Position numbers and translations under genes: made by a program
Notes under the pieces: model-generated
The model's database searches: none
Told to the model about the DNA's origin: nothing
What the model saw: the letters and a program-made list of their open reading frames with translations, nothing else
Origin: Vulcaniibacterium tengchongense
GTDB taxonomy: Bacteria > Pseudomonadota > Gammaproteobacteria > Xanthomonadales > Xanthomonadaceae
NCBI RefSeq assembly: GCF_003814555.1
Contig: NZ_RKQN01000003.1
Location: 107,611-171,610, forward strand
Direction of reading: 5' to 3'
DNA length: 64,000 nucleotides
Part shown: positions 48,860 through 57,461 of the stretch, piece by piece
How positions within the stretch are numbered: position 1 is the first letter of the stretch
Layout: each line of letters opens with the position of its first letter

Positions 48860-49441
48860 TCATGCCAGTACCCCGAACCGCCGCAGCAGCTGCGCGGTCT
48901 CGTACAGCGGCAGGCCCATCACCCCGGAGAAACTCCCGGACAGCCGCACGGTGAAGCTTTCCGCCAGCCCCTGGATCGCGTAGGCCCCGGCGCGGCCGCG
49001 CGGCTCGCCGCTGGCGACGTAGGCGTCGATCTGCGCCGGGGCCAGCTCGGCGAAGGTCACCTCCGACACCGAGACCGTCTGCTCCTCGCGCGAGGCCGAC
49101 ACCAGCGACACCGCCGAGATCACCCGGTGGGTGCGCCCGGACAGGCGCCGCAGCATCGCCCGGGCGTCTTCGTCGTCGCGCGGCTTGCCGAACACCTCGC
49201 CGTCCAGCACCACCTCGGTGTCCGAGCCCAGCACCAGCGCGGCCGGACGGCCCGCCGCCCGCAGCAGCCCGGCGCCGGCCTTCTCGCGCGCGACCCGGCG
49301 CACGTAGTCCTCGGCCGGCTCGCCGGGCTGGGGATGCTCCGGGACGTCGACGTCGAGCACGTCGAATTCCAGTCGGGAAGGGCTCAGCAGCCGGGCCAGC
49401 AGTTCGCGCCGGCGGGGCGATTTCGAGGCGAGATAGAGCAT
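48860..49441 (-). CDS. maf: Maf-family nucleoside triphosphate pyrophosphatase (YhdE type)
   Basis: 193 residues. Hydrolyses dTTP/UTP or modified pyrimidine triphosphates, a housecleaning role linked to septation. The N-terminal signature [18 protein letters not shown], the catalytic region [20 protein letters not shown] and AYAIQGLAE are conserved. It heads the maf-rng-yhdP-tldD set and diverges from the SIMPL gene. Confidence 0.95.
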   Translation of the reverse strand: MLYLASKSPRRRELLARLLSPSRLEFDVLDVDVPEHPQPGEPAEDYVRRVAREKAGAGLLRAAGRPAALVLGSDTEVVLDGEVFGKPRDDEDARAMLRRLSGRTHRVISAVSLVSASREEQTVSVSEVTFAELAPAQIDAYVASGEPRGRAGAYAIQGLAESFTVRLSGSFSGVMGLPLYETAQLLRRFGVLA

Positions 49442-49559
49442 CGCGGAAGAATAACCCGCACCGGCTGGACGAACGCCGCGCGCGCGGGCATAACCCCGAC
49501 CGGGCTCACGGATCGTTCACTGGAACGGCCAGACCCTTGCCCCGACCAAAGGAGTTGTC

Positions 49560-50324
49560 ATGACCTCACGCGTCCCGTCGTTCCGCCCCGCCCTGCGCCC
49601 GCTCGCCTTCGCCGCGGCGGCCGCCCTCGCCTTCGGAGCCTTGTCCGCCATGCCCGCCCGCGCCCAGACCACGCCCTACGTCGCCACCGACGGCACCTTG
49701 CTCTCGGTGTCGACCCAGGCCGAAACCAAGCGCGCGCCGAACCTGGCGACGATCTCCACCGGCGTGGTCACCCAGGCGGCCGACGCCAATGCGGCGATGC
49801 GCGCGAACGCCGAGCAGATGAATAAGGTGGTGGCGGCGATCAAGGCCGCCGGCATCGCCGACCGCGACGTGCAGACCAGCGGCGTCAACCTCAACCCGCA
49901 ATACCGCTACGCCGAGAACCAGCCGCCGACCATCACCGGCTACCAGGCGACCAACACCGTCAACGTCACCGTGCGCGACATCGCCAAGCTGGGCAAGCTG
50001 CTCGACGCGCTGGTCGCCACCGGCGCCAACCAGATCAACGGCCCCAGCTTCGACGTCGACGAGCAGGAGAAGGAGCGCGCCTTCGACGAGGCCCGCCGCG
50101 CCGCGGTCGAGAAGGCGCAGGCGCGCGCCGAAACCTACGCCCGGACCCTGGGCATGCGCGTGCGCCGCATCGTCAGCATCAGCGAGGGCGGCGGCTTCGC
50201 CCCGCCGCGGCCGGTGATGATGGCCATGGCCCGCGCCGAGAAGGCGGCCTACGACACCTCGATTTCGCCCGGCGAGAACACCCTGTCGGTCAATCTGGAC
50301 GTGGTGTTCGAACTGGGCAAGTAA
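49560..50324 (+). CDS. SIMPL-domain (DUF541) periplasmic protein
   Basis: 254 residues. A signal peptide with an Ala-rich core (RPLAFAAAAALAFGALSAMP) ends in ARAQ. The SIMPL domain follows: LLSVSTQAETKRAPNLATIS, VVAAIKAAGIADRDVQTSGV, YQATNTVNVTVRDIAKLGKL. Bacterial relatives such as YggE lower oxidative stress by an unknown mechanism. GGAG is placed before the ATG. It is followed after 11 bp by a 59-residue small protein, with which it is probably cotranscribed. Confidence 0.9.
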   Translation: MTSRVPSFRPALRPLAFAAAAALAFGALSAMPARAQTTPYVATDGTLLSVSTQAETKRAPNLATISTGVVTQAADANAAMRANAEQMNKVVAAIKAAGIADRDVQTSGVNLNPQYRYAENQPPTITGYQATNTVNVTVRDIAKLGKLLDALVATGANQINGPSFDVDEQEKERAFDEARRAAVEKAQARAETYARTLGMRVRRIVSISEGGGFAPPRPVMMAMARAEKAAYDTSISPGENTLSVNLDVVFELGK

Positions 50325-50335
50325 CAGGAGGAGCC

Positions 50336-50515
50336 ATGTCCCGCCGCGACGAGAGCGCGCCCCCGGCGCCCGACACCCGGCCGGGCCGCAACCCCGGCTA
50401 TTCGGAACCCGAACCGCGGCACAAGAACGACGTCAAGCTGCCGCCGCCGCCCAACCCGCCCGACCGCGAGCCGCGCGAGGGCGGCGGCGAACGCCCGGAC
50501 CGGCGCGGGCGCTGA
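50336..50515 (+). CDS. Small proline-rich charged protein, 59 residues
   Basis: An ATG with a very strong Shine-Dalgarno (AGGAGGA, 50327-50333) opens a 59-codon frame ending TGA at 50513-50515. The product starts MSRRDESAPPAPDTRPGRNP and ends ERPDRRGR. It is unusually rich in Pro, Arg, Glu and Asp, has no membrane helix or Cys, and is likely unstructured. It lies 11 bp after the SIMPL gene. No homologue is recognised. The ribosome-binding site and composition support a real gene. Confidence 0.6.
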   Translation: MSRRDESAPPAPDTRPGRNPGYSEPEPRHKNDVKLPPPPNPPDREPREGGGERPDRRGR

Positions 50516-50620
50516 GCCCGCGTCCTCCGGCCCGTCCGGCCCCAGCGCTTTTCGGCCGCAAGCACTTTGCCGAATCTGGCGGTTTACTGGATTCGTGTCA
50601 CTCTTTATGTTCTCTCGACG

Positions 50621-50635
50621 GATTCACAACGAATC
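50621..50635. promoter_or_regulatory. Palindrome upstream of the second TonB receptor
   Basis: GATTC (50621-50625) and GAATC (50631-50635) form an inverted repeat with a 5-bp spacer, 45 bp before the receptor ATG. The stretch 50570-50680 is far less GC-rich than its surroundings, and ATTCGTGTCAC (50591-50601) lies just upstream. It may be an operator or part of the promoter; no regulator is assigned. Confidence 0.3.
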
Positions 50636-50680
50636 TGTAAGGCGTTCGTCACACTCCGCCACCATCGAGAAAACAACGAC

Positions 50681-53494
50681 ATGAAGCTACGCGCCGCCAC
50701 GCTCCGCCTGGCCATCCTGCAAGCGCTCGCGCTCGGCACGCTCGCGAGCCCCGCCTCGTACGCGCAGGAAACCGCGACCGACCCACAGGCCACCACCCTG
50801 GACCGGATCGAGGTCACCGGCTCGCGCATCCGCCGCACCGACAGCGAGACCTCCTCGCCGATCCAGACGATCAGCCGCCAGGAGATCGACCGCACCGGCA
50901 AGAACACGATCGCCGAATACCTGCAGACGCTGGCGGTGGACGGCCAAGGGTCGGTGCCCAAGAGCTTCGGCACCGGCTTCTCCCCGGGCGGCGCCGCGGT
51001 GTCGCTGCGCGGCCTCGGCGCGGGCAGCACCCTGGTGCTGCTCAACGGCCGCCGCCTCGCCCCCTACGGCCTGGCCGACGACGGCCAGAAGATCTACACC
51101 GACCTCAGCACGATCCCGCTCGACGCGGTCGAACGCGTGGAAGTGCTGAAGGACGGCGCCTCGGCGATCTACGGTTCCGACGCGATCGCCGGCGTGGTCA
51201 ACATCATCCTGCGCCGCGACTTCCAGGGCGGCGTCGCCAAGGCCTCCTACGGCACCTCCGAGGACGGCGGCGGCGCGCAGCGCAAGGGCTCGATCACGCT
51301 CGGCATCGGCGACGTGGCCAGCGACGGCTACAACGCCTTCGTCACCCTGGAGGCGGGCAAGACCGACAACATCGCGATGGCCGACCGCCGCGACCGCAAG
51401 TGGATCGGCACCGGCGACCTGCGCCCGTGGGGCTACGGCTACAACCACGCCTCCGGCCTGACCGGCTTCCTCAACGCCGGCGTGGCGACCAACTCGCCGG
51501 TCGGCGCGGTGCGCGACAGCGCCGGCGTCTACCACTACCTGAACGGCTGCGAGCAGCTGTCCAACGTGCCCAATCCCACCGAAGGCGACGGCTGCCTCTG
51601 GGAGGTCGGCAAGTTCCGCGACATCGCGCCGAGCGAGGAGTTCGTGAACCTGTTCTCGCGCGGCACCTGGGTGCTGAACGAGTCGACCGAGCTGTACGCC
51701 GAGCTGGGCTATTCGAAGAAGGAGACCGAATTCGTCAACACGCCCAGCGCGGTCAGCGGCACCTGGGGCTACCCGGGCGGCGCGGTGGTGACCAACAGCG
51801 GGCCCGACGCGATGACCATCAGCGGCGACCACCCGGACAACACCATCGCCAACGGCGGCACCGGGCAGACCGGCCGCATCCGCTACTCGGCCTGGGACGT
51901 GGGCCCGCGCGTCTCCAACATCGACAACCAGGCGGTACGCCTGCTGTTCGGCGTCAAGGGCGTGGCCGGCGCCTGGGACTACGACGCCGGCTACCTGCAC
52001 TCGGAAAGCGACCTGGTCTACCGCCGCAACGGCTTCCTGCTGCTCGACCGCGTGCGCCAGGTGCTCAACGACGGCGGCAACAGCCCGGTCGGCTGGTGGC
52101 GCCTGGGCGCCAACGCCGGCCTCAACAGCCAAGCGCTGTACGACTACATCGCGCCGACCCTGACCAGCCGCGGCGACACCAAGCTCGACTCGATCGACGC
52201 TTCGTTCTCGCGCTCGCTGATGGACCTGCGGGGCGGCTCGCTGGGCCTGGCGCTGGGCCTGGAATACCGCCGCCAGGAAGCCCGGCTGCTCGCGGACGAG
52301 CACAACGCGGTCGGCAACGTGATCGGCCTGGGCTACTCCGGCTTCGACGGCGTCGACGAAGTGGCCAGCGGCTACGCCGAGCTCAACGCGCCGGTGCTGG
52401 AATCGCTGGAGCTCAACGGCGCGGTGCGCGTGGACAAGTACATCGACGGCGAAAGCGCGGTGACGCCGAAGTTCGGCGTGAAGTGGAAGCCGGCCGACTG
52501 GATCGCGTTGCGCGGCACCTACGGCGAGGGCTTCCGCGCGCCGAACGCCGCCGAGCGCGCCGGCCAGTTCGCCGCCTTCACCAACGCGACCGACCCGGTG
52601 CGTTGCCCGGGCGGCAGCCCCTACCCGGGCGCCAACCCGGCGCCGACCTGCGGCGTGGCCACCGTCGGCCTGATCAACACCGGCAACCCGGACCTGAAGC
52701 CGGAGGAATCGAAGAACTACACCATCGGCGTGGTGTTCAGCCCGACGCCCAACACGTCGCTGACGCTGGACGCCTGGCGGATCAAGCGCGAGAACGAGAT
52801 CAACGCCGAGAGCCTGGACGCGGCCCTGGCCGCCGGCCGGGTGCTGCGCAGCGACGACAACCTGATCGTCAACGGCGTGCCCGTGCCCGGCACCGGCACC
52901 CTGCTGGCGGCGCTGACCAGCTACATCAACTCGGCCTCCACCGAGGTCCGCGGCGTGGACCTGGACGCGCGCCAGATGTTCGAACTGGGCGCCGCCGGCA
53001 AGCTCACCCTCAGCCTGCAGTGGAGCCACATCAGCTCGTTCGAGCGCACCGACGGCGACACCACGTTCGACTACGCCGGCACCCACGGCAACTGCGACGT
53101 GACCAACTGCATCGGCACGCCGAAGGACAAGATCAATCTCGGCGTCACCTGGGACCTCAATCCCGACTTCGGCGTGAGCCTGGTGGGCAACTACCGCAGC
53201 GACATGGACAACATCGCCTACCGCGGTTCGGAAGACGGCTGCCTGGCCGTGTTCAACGACGCCGGCGACGAGGCGCCGCGCGGCTGCCGCATCCCCTCGT
53301 TCTACACCGTCGACCTGTCCACCCGCTGGAGCCCGGCCGAAGGCTGGGAGCTGTTCGGCTCGGTGCAGAACCTGACCGACCGGGTCGCCCCGCTGGATCC
53401 GACCACCTACGGCGCGATCAACTACAACCCGATGGACTTCAGCGGCGCGGTCGGCCGCTACTACACCCTGGGCGTGAAGTACACGTTCCAGTAA
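50681..53494 (+). CDS. TonB-dependent outer-membrane receptor (no STN domain)
   Basis: 937 residues. The signal peptide ends ASPASYAQ at about residue 28. The TonB box and plug follow (LDRIEVTGSRIRRTDSETSS, VEVLKDGASAIYGSDAIAGV, VNIILRRDFQGGV). A barrel follows with GTYGEGFRAPNAAERAG and SLTLDAWRIKRENEI, ending YTLGVKYTFQ. This is the large xanthomonad/caulobacter receptor class often tied to carbohydrate or peptide uptake, but no transporter, sigma or enzyme gene is beside it, so the ligand is unknown. The frame is open further upstream, yet the signal peptide begins at MKLRAATLRLAILQ. It ends before a strong terminator. Confidence 0.93.
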   Translation: MKLRAATLRLAILQALALGTLASPASYAQETATDPQATTLDRIEVTGSRIRRTDSETSSPIQTISRQEIDRTGKNTIAEYLQTLAVDGQGSVPKSFGTGFSPGGAAVSLRGLGAGSTLVLLNGRRLAPYGLADDGQKIYTDLSTIPLDAVERVEVLKDGASAIYGSDAIAGVVNIILRRDFQGGVAKASYGTSEDGGGAQRKGSITLGIGDVASDGYNAFVTLEAGKTDNIAMADRRDRKWIGTGDLRPWGYGYNHASGLTGFLNAGVATNSPVGAVRDSAGVYHYLNGCEQLSNVPNPTEGDGCLWEVGKFRDIAPSEEFVNLFSRGTWVLNESTELYAELGYSKKETEFVNTPSAVSGTWGYPGGAVVTNSGPDAMTISGDHPDNTIANGGTGQTGRIRYSAWDVGPRVSNIDNQAVRLLFGVKGVAGAWDYDAGYLHSESDLVYRRNGFLLLDRVRQVLNDGGNSPVGWWRLGANAGLNSQALYDYIAPTLTSRGDTKLDSIDASFSRSLMDLRGGSLGLALGLEYRRQEARLLADEHNAVGNVIGLGYSGFDGVDEVASGYAELNAPVLESLELNGAVRVDKYIDGESAVTPKFGVKWKPADWIALRGTYGEGFRAPNAAERAGQFAAFTNATDPVRCPGGSPYPGANPAPTCGVATVGLINTGNPDLKPEESKNYTIGVVFSPTPNTSLTLDAWRIKRENEINAESLDAALAAGRVLRSDDNLIVNGVPVPGTGTLLAALTSYINSASTEVRGVDLDARQMFELGAAGKLTLSLQWSHISSFERTDGDTTFDYAGTHGNCDVTNCIGTPKDKINLGVTWDLNPDFGVSLVGNYRSDMDNIAYRGSEDGCLAVFNDAGDEAPRGCRIPSFYTVDLSTRWSPAEGWELFGSVQNLTDRVAPLDPTTYGAINYNPMDFSGAVGRYYTLGVKYTFQ

Positions 53495-53523
53495 CCGCGC
53501 ACGTTCGCGTCGCGGATGCAACG

Positions 53524-53556
53524 AGGCCCCGCCCCCCGCGGCGGGGCCTTTTCTTT
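53524..53556 (+). terminator. Intrinsic terminator of the second TonB receptor gene
   Basis: A 10-bp stem (53524-53533 and 53540-53549) with loop CCCGCG runs into TTTTCTTT. It starts 30 bp after the receptor stop codon. Confidence 0.88.
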
Positions 53557-53629
53557 GGCGGGCGTGCGTCCGCTTCGCGCCCGGCGGCGCCGCTTCGGTG
53601 CGCGGTGGCAGGCATTCGGGAAAACAGAG

Positions 53630-53642
53630 CGCCATCCCGGCG
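53630..53642 (-). repeat. Small CGCC-GGGAT-GGCG hairpin
   Basis: On the minus strand, CGCC/GGCG encloses GGGAT, just downstream of rlmH. Shape and sequence resemble the AGGGAT hairpin of the candidate small RNA (6896-6911) and the AAGGAT hairpin at 30730-30749. It may be a member of an intergenic palindrome family or a CsrA/RsmA-binding element. Confidence 0.4.
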
Positions 53643-53742
53643 AAGGAGCCCTGAAAGCCAAGCCCGCTCCGGGACGGCGGCCCGCGTTTTGCCCGGGCGC
53701 GACACAGCGGCGCGTCGGCGGGCGCCGCTCTCCGCGCCGTCG

Positions 53743-54213
53743 TCAGGCGCGGTGATAGGGATGGTTGGCCAGCAGCGCCGCCGCGCGGTAGAGCTGCTCG
53801 GCGACCACCAGCCGCACCAGCATGTGCGGCAAGGTCAGCGGGCCGAGCGACCAGGCCTCGTCGGCGCGCGCCCGCACTTCCGGCGCGTGCCCTTCCGGAC
53901 CGCCGATCAGGAAGGCCAAGTCGCGCCCTTGCCCGCGCCAGTGCTCCAGCCGCTGCGCCAATTGCTCCGACGACCACGCGCGGCCGCGGCCGTCCAGCGC
54001 CACCACCCAGGCGTTCTTCGGCAACGCCGCCAGCACCCGGGCGCCTTCGTCCTGCGCGGCGCGGGCGGCATCGCGGCCCTTGCCGCGCAGGCCGGGCTCG
54101 ATCTCGGCCAGCTCCAGCGGCAGCCAGTGCGACAGGCGCTTGCGGTATTCCTCGAAGCCTTCGGCCACCCAGCGCGGCGCGCGCTCGCCGACCGCGATCA
54201 GTTTCGCTTTCAT
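53743..54213 (-). CDS. rlmH: 23S rRNA pseudouridine-1915 N3-methyltransferase
   Basis: SPOUT methyltransferase acting on helix 69 of assembled 70S ribosomes. The product is 156 residues. MKAKLIAVGERAPRWVAEGF, YRKRLSHWLPLELAEI, and the knot segment LAFLIGGPEGHAPEVRARAD with the C-terminal LPHMLVRLVVAEQLYRAAAL and NHPYHR are diagnostic. MKAKLI is preferred to the in-frame MRRM three codons upstream. rlmH usually directly follows rsfS; here a PhoX-family gene lies between them. Confidence 0.97.
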   Translation of the reverse strand: MKAKLIAVGERAPRWVAEGFEEYRKRLSHWLPLELAEIEPGLRGKGRDAARAAQDEGARVLAALPKNAWVVALDGRGRAWSSEQLAQRLEHWRGQGRDLAFLIGGPEGHAPEVRARADEAWSLGPLTLPHMLVRLVVAEQLYRAAALLANHPYHRA

Positions 54214-54424
54214 CCGCCGCATGGTAGGCCGGCGCGCGGCCGCGTTCGAGCGCCGCGCCGCGCGTTGGATCCTTTCGGCCGCGGGGCCGACGGGCGCACG
54301 CGGACAAGAAAGAGAGCGAGGACAACGAGCCGATGCGGCGGTGGCGCGCGCCAGCCCCGTCTTGGAGCCCGGTCGGCATTCGCCCACCGCCGCTGCGTGG
54401 CTGAAGACACGAGCCCGGCAGCGC

Positions 54425-54467
54425 CGTCACATTCCGGCGCCGCGACACCGCGGCGTCACATTCCGGC
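54425..54467. repeat. 14-bp direct repeat in the rlmH / PhoX divergent region
   Basis: CGTCACATTCCGGC occurs at 54425-54438 and again at 54454-54467, a period of 29 bp, ending 58 bp before the PhoX-family ATG. The 312-bp region (54214-54525) holds no other recognised feature. Position and repetition suggest a two-site operator. GTCAC partly resembles a Pho-box half site (CTGTCAY), but the spacing does not match the classical 11-bp period. Confidence 0.5.
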
Positions 54468-54525
54468 CATCGGACGGACCTAGGGTCGAGGCTCCCCCGC
54501 CCCACCCAGCCCCGCAGGAGTTCCG

Positions 54526-56064
54526 ATGGATACCTTCGATCCCTCCCGCCGCCAGGTCCTCAAAGGCAGCGCCGCCGCGATGGCGGCCGGCGCGATGACC
54601 AGCCTCGGTGCGCTGTACTCGCGCCAGGCGCTGGCCGCGTCCGACCCGACCCGGCTGGCGCCGGTCCCGAGCCGCTACGGACCGCTCGCGCCCGCCCTGG
54701 ACCAGAGCACCGGCCTGCCGCTGCTGCAGTTGCCGCGCGGCTTCAGCTACCGCTCGTTCGGCTGGACCGGCGACCGCATGCGCGACGGCCAGCCCTGCCC
54801 CGACCGCCACGACGGCATGGCCGTGGTCGGCGTGCGCCACCCGCGCCACGGCGCCGGCCATGGCCACGGCCACGGCCGCGGCTACGAGCTGGTGCTGATC
54901 CGCAACCACGAGCGTGGCGGCGCCGCGCCGATCCAGGCGCCGGGCATGTACGACCGCGGCGACATCGGCGGCGGCCAGCGCGCCGGCGGCGGCACCACCA
55001 CCCTGACCTGGCGCAACGGCGAATGGCGCGACATCGAGCCAAGCCTCGGCGGCACCCTGGTCAACTGCGCCGGCGGCCCCACCCCGTGGGGTACCTGGCT
55101 GAGCTGCGAGGAAATCAAGACCGACGCGGTCTCCAGCGCCGGCAAGAAACACGGCTACGTGTTCGAGGTGCATCCCGAGGCCGAGCGCACCAGCGGCCGG
55201 CCGCTGGTCGGCCTGGGCCGCTTCAGTCACGAGGCGGTGGCGGTCGACCCGCGCACCGGCATCGTCTACCTCACCGAGGACGACCGCAACAAGGCCGGCC
55301 TGTACCGCTTCATCCCGAACGACCGCCGCGGCCGCTACGGCTCGCTCGAGAACGGCGGCCGGCTGCAGGCCGCGCGCGTGCGCGGCAGGCGCAACGCCGA
55401 CCTGACCGTCGCCGCGATCGGCGACGAGTACGCGCTGGAATGGATCGACATCCCCGACCCGGACCTGGACACGATCGCCGCGCCCGCCGGCTTCCCCGAC
55501 GTGACCGCCGGCGAGACCCTCAGCGGCCCCTTCGCCCAGGCCTGGAGCGAGGGCGCGCTGCGCATGAGCCGCGGCGAAGGCATCTGGCACAGCCACGGCA
55601 AGCTGTTCATCGTCGACACCAGCACCGGCGTCGACGCGCGCGGCCGCAAGGGCTACGGCAACGGCGCGGTGTGGGTGCTCGACCTGGCCACGCAGCGCCT
55701 GCGCGCGCTGTTCGTCAGCGGCCACCAGCTCGCCGCGCACAATCCGGACAACGTCACCGTCAGCCCGCGCGGCGGCGTGCTGCTGTGCGAGGACGGCGGC
55801 GAGAGCCCGGACGAGTACGGCCCCGGCGCGCGCCTGATCGGCCTGACCCGGCGGGGCGAATCGTTCTGGTTCTGCAAGAACAACGTCGCCCTGACCTCGA
55901 GCCAGATCGCCGATGCCGGCAAGCTCATCCCGGAGGGCGACTACCGCGAGAGCGAGTTCTGCGGCGCCTGCTGGGATCCGCTCGGCCACACCCTGTTCGT
56001 CAACATCCAGACCCCGGGCATCACCTTCGCGATCACCGGGCCATGGGGGCGCGGGCCGCTGTAA
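54526..56064 (+). CDS. PhoX-family (DUF839) Tat-exported protein
   Basis: 512 residues. The twin-arginine signal SRRQVLKGSAAAMAAGAMTS starts at residue 7, so the folded protein is exported by Tat. The PhoX-family block TLVNCAGGPTPWGTWLSCEE, FSHEAVAVDPRTGIVYLTED, YRFIPNDR and the C-terminal ESEFCGACWDPLGHTLFVNI are present. A His/Gly stretch (HGAGHGHGHGRG) is unusual. Family PhoX members are Ca/Fe phosphatases; this one is shorter than classical PhoX, so phosphatase activity is plausible but not shown. It is inserted between rsfS and rlmH, opposite in strand to both. Confidence 0.88.
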   Translation: MDTFDPSRRQVLKGSAAAMAAGAMTSLGALYSRQALAASDPTRLAPVPSRYGPLAPALDQSTGLPLLQLPRGFSYRSFGWTGDRMRDGQPCPDRHDGMAVVGVRHPRHGAGHGHGHGRGYELVLIRNHERGGAAPIQAPGMYDRGDIGGGQRAGGGTTTLTWRNGEWRDIEPSLGGTLVNCAGGPTPWGTWLSCEEIKTDAVSSAGKKHGYVFEVHPEAERTSGRPLVGLGRFSHEAVAVDPRTGIVYLTEDDRNKAGLYRFIPNDRRGRYGSLENGGRLQAARVRGRRNADLTVAAIGDEYALEWIDIPDPDLDTIAAPAGFPDVTAGETLSGPFAQAWSEGALRMSRGEGIWHSHGKLFIVDTSTGVDARGRKGYGNGAVWVLDLATQRLRALFVSGHQLAAHNPDNVTVSPRGGVLLCEDGGESPDEYGPGARLIGLTRRGESFWFCKNNVALTSSQIADAGKLIPEGDYRESEFCGACWDPLGHTLFVNIQTPGITFAITGPWGRGPL

Positions 56065-56075
56065 GGCGGCTCCCC

Positions 56076-56104
56076 GGCCCTCTCCCGCTGGCGGGAGAGG
56101 GGCC
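56076..56104. repeat. Intergenic palindrome, CTCTCCCGC type (copy 3)
   Basis: Arms 56078-56088 and 56091-56101 are reverse complements around TG, and GGCC extends the symmetry at both ends. The core CCTCTCCCGC is the same as in the copy at 48769. It lies 12 bp after the PhoX-family stop; no T-run follows. Confidence 0.75.
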
Positions 56105-56307
56105 ATCGCGACGTGCGCTCTTGGGCGAGGGCGATCGCGGCCGGGCGTCGTGCCCCTCGGCAAGAGCCCTCGGAAACCCCCGTTCGGAGCGCGCAACGCG
56201 CCCGGAGGCGAGAGCGACGGCGCGGCGGGCATGCGCCGCCTCGCGTGTCCGGCAAACGCGGACGGCGCCCCAGGGGCGTCGTCCGCCATCGAGCCCGCGT
56301 CCGCGGC

Positions 56308-56739
56308 TCAGAGCCGCTGCTCGGCGTCGGTCTCGCTGTCGATGTCGTCGTCCGCCGCCGGCGGCTGGTCGCCCACCGTCCACAACCGCTCCAGCGCGTA
56401 GAACTCGCGCACCCGCGGCAGCATCACGTGCACGACCACGTCGCCCAGGTCGACCAGCACCCATTCCGCCTCGCGCTCGCCTTCCACGCCGAGCGGGATC
56501 ACGTCGAGGTTCTTGGCGAACTTGACGACCTCGTCGGCGATCGACTTGACGTGCCGGGTCGAGGTGCCGGAGGCGATCACCAGGTAGTCGGTGACGCTGC
56601 TCTTGCCGCGCACGTCGATCTCGACGACATCCCTGGCCTTGAGTTCCTCGACCGCGGCGTGGACCGTCTTCAGCATCACGTCGGTCGGCGGCGGCGGGTT
56701 GGGCAGGCGGGTCTTGATGACTTGCGCTTCGGTGCTCAA
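56308..56739 (-). CDS. rsfS: Ribosomal silencing factor RsfS
   Basis: 143 residues. Binds L14 and blocks subunit joining in stationary phase or starvation. The core ELKARDVVEIDVRGKSSVTD followed by YLVIASGTSTRHVKSIADEV and EAEWVLVDLGDVVVHVMLPR and FYALERLW is diagnostic. An acidic C-terminal tail is present. It is downstream of nadD on the same strand, as in most bacteria. Confidence 0.96.
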   Translation of the reverse strand: MSTEAQVIKTRLPNPPPPTDVMLKTVHAAVEELKARDVVEIDVRGKSSVTDYLVIASGTSTRHVKSIADEVVKFAKNLDVIPLGVEGEREAEWVLVDLGDVVVHVMLPRVREFYALERLWTVGDQPPAADDDIDSETDAEQRL

Positions 56740-56768
56740 GAGACGAAAGCTCGCGGAACGGGACGCCG

Positions 56769-56774
56769 ATTATA
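56769..56774 (-). promoter_or_regulatory. -10 element of the rsfS promoter
   Basis: On the minus strand TATAAT lies 29 bp before the rsfS ATG and overlaps the stop codon of nadD. The -35 would fall inside nadD. It suggests rsfS is also transcribed separately from holA-nadD. Confidence 0.45.
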
Positions 56775-57450
56775 CCGGAGCCGATGCTGCGCCCCGGTGC
56801 GCATACAGCCCGTGACGGCGGATGTACTCGGCCACGGCGGGGGGCACCCAGTCCTGCCAGGGCTCGCCGGCGGCGATCCGCCGGCGCAGCTCGGTGGAGG
56901 ACTCCGGGCGCAGCCCGGCCAATTCGAGCACGGCGAAGCCCCCGGCCGGGTCGTCGCCCAGCCGCGCCGGGTCGCGCCGCCGCGGCGCGGCTTCGGCCGC
57001 GACCTGCGGCGCCCGCGCCGCGACCGTGGCGGCGTCCAGCGGCGAGCCGGGCCGCGCCACCGCGAGGATGTGCGCGTGCGCGAACAGCTCGCGCCAGCGA
57101 TGCCAGCGGTCCAGCTGCAGCAGCGAGTCGCCGCCGACGATCCACACCAGCGGCGCGCGCGCGCCGAATTCGGCGCGCATCGAGCGCAGCGTGTCGACGG
57201 TGTAGGAAGGCCCCGGTCGCCGCAGCTCGCGGCGGTCGACGCTCAACCCGCGCTCGCCGGCGACGGCCAGTTCGAGCATGCGCGCGCGCGCCTCCGCGTC
57301 GGCATGGGTGGCGTCCTTGTGCGGCGGGTCCGCCGCCGGCAGCAGCGCGACCGGCGCCGCGAGCGCGTCGCGCACCTGGCGGGCGACGGCGAGGTGGCCC
57401 AGGTGGACCGGATCGAAGGTGCCGCCGTAGCAGACCCGCAGCGTCGCCAT
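56770..57450 (-). CDS. nadD: Nicotinate-nucleotide adenylyltransferase
   Basis: 226 residues. Adds AMP to nicotinate mononucleotide in NAD synthesis. The nucleotide-binding motif CYGGTFDPVHLGHLAVARQV is at residues 7-26; WIVGGDSLLQLDRWHRW and the C-terminal ESSTELRRRIAAGEPW (ISSTxIR-type) are present. The start MATLRVCYGGTF is the only sensible one although the frame is open upstream. It follows holA after 11 bp. Confidence 0.97.
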   Translation of the reverse strand: MATLRVCYGGTFDPVHLGHLAVARQVRDALAAPVALLPAADPPHKDATHADAEARARMLELAVAGERGLSVDRRELRRPGPSYTVDTLRSMRAEFGARAPLVWIVGGDSLLQLDRWHRWRELFAHAHILAVARPGSPLDAATVAARAPQVAAEAAPRRRDPARLGDDPAGGFAVLELAGLRPESSTELRRRIAAGEPWQDWVPPAVAEYIRRHGLYAHRGAASAPV

Positions 57451-57461
57451 CGCCCGCCGCG

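Noticed and set aside
40834-48954. A plus-strand open frame of more than 2700 codons opposite tldD, yhdP and rng
   Set aside because: In DNA this GC-rich, stop codons are rare in antisense frames. The opposite strand encodes clearly recognised genes with motifs, and the long frame shows only low-complexity Arg/Ala/Gln sequence.
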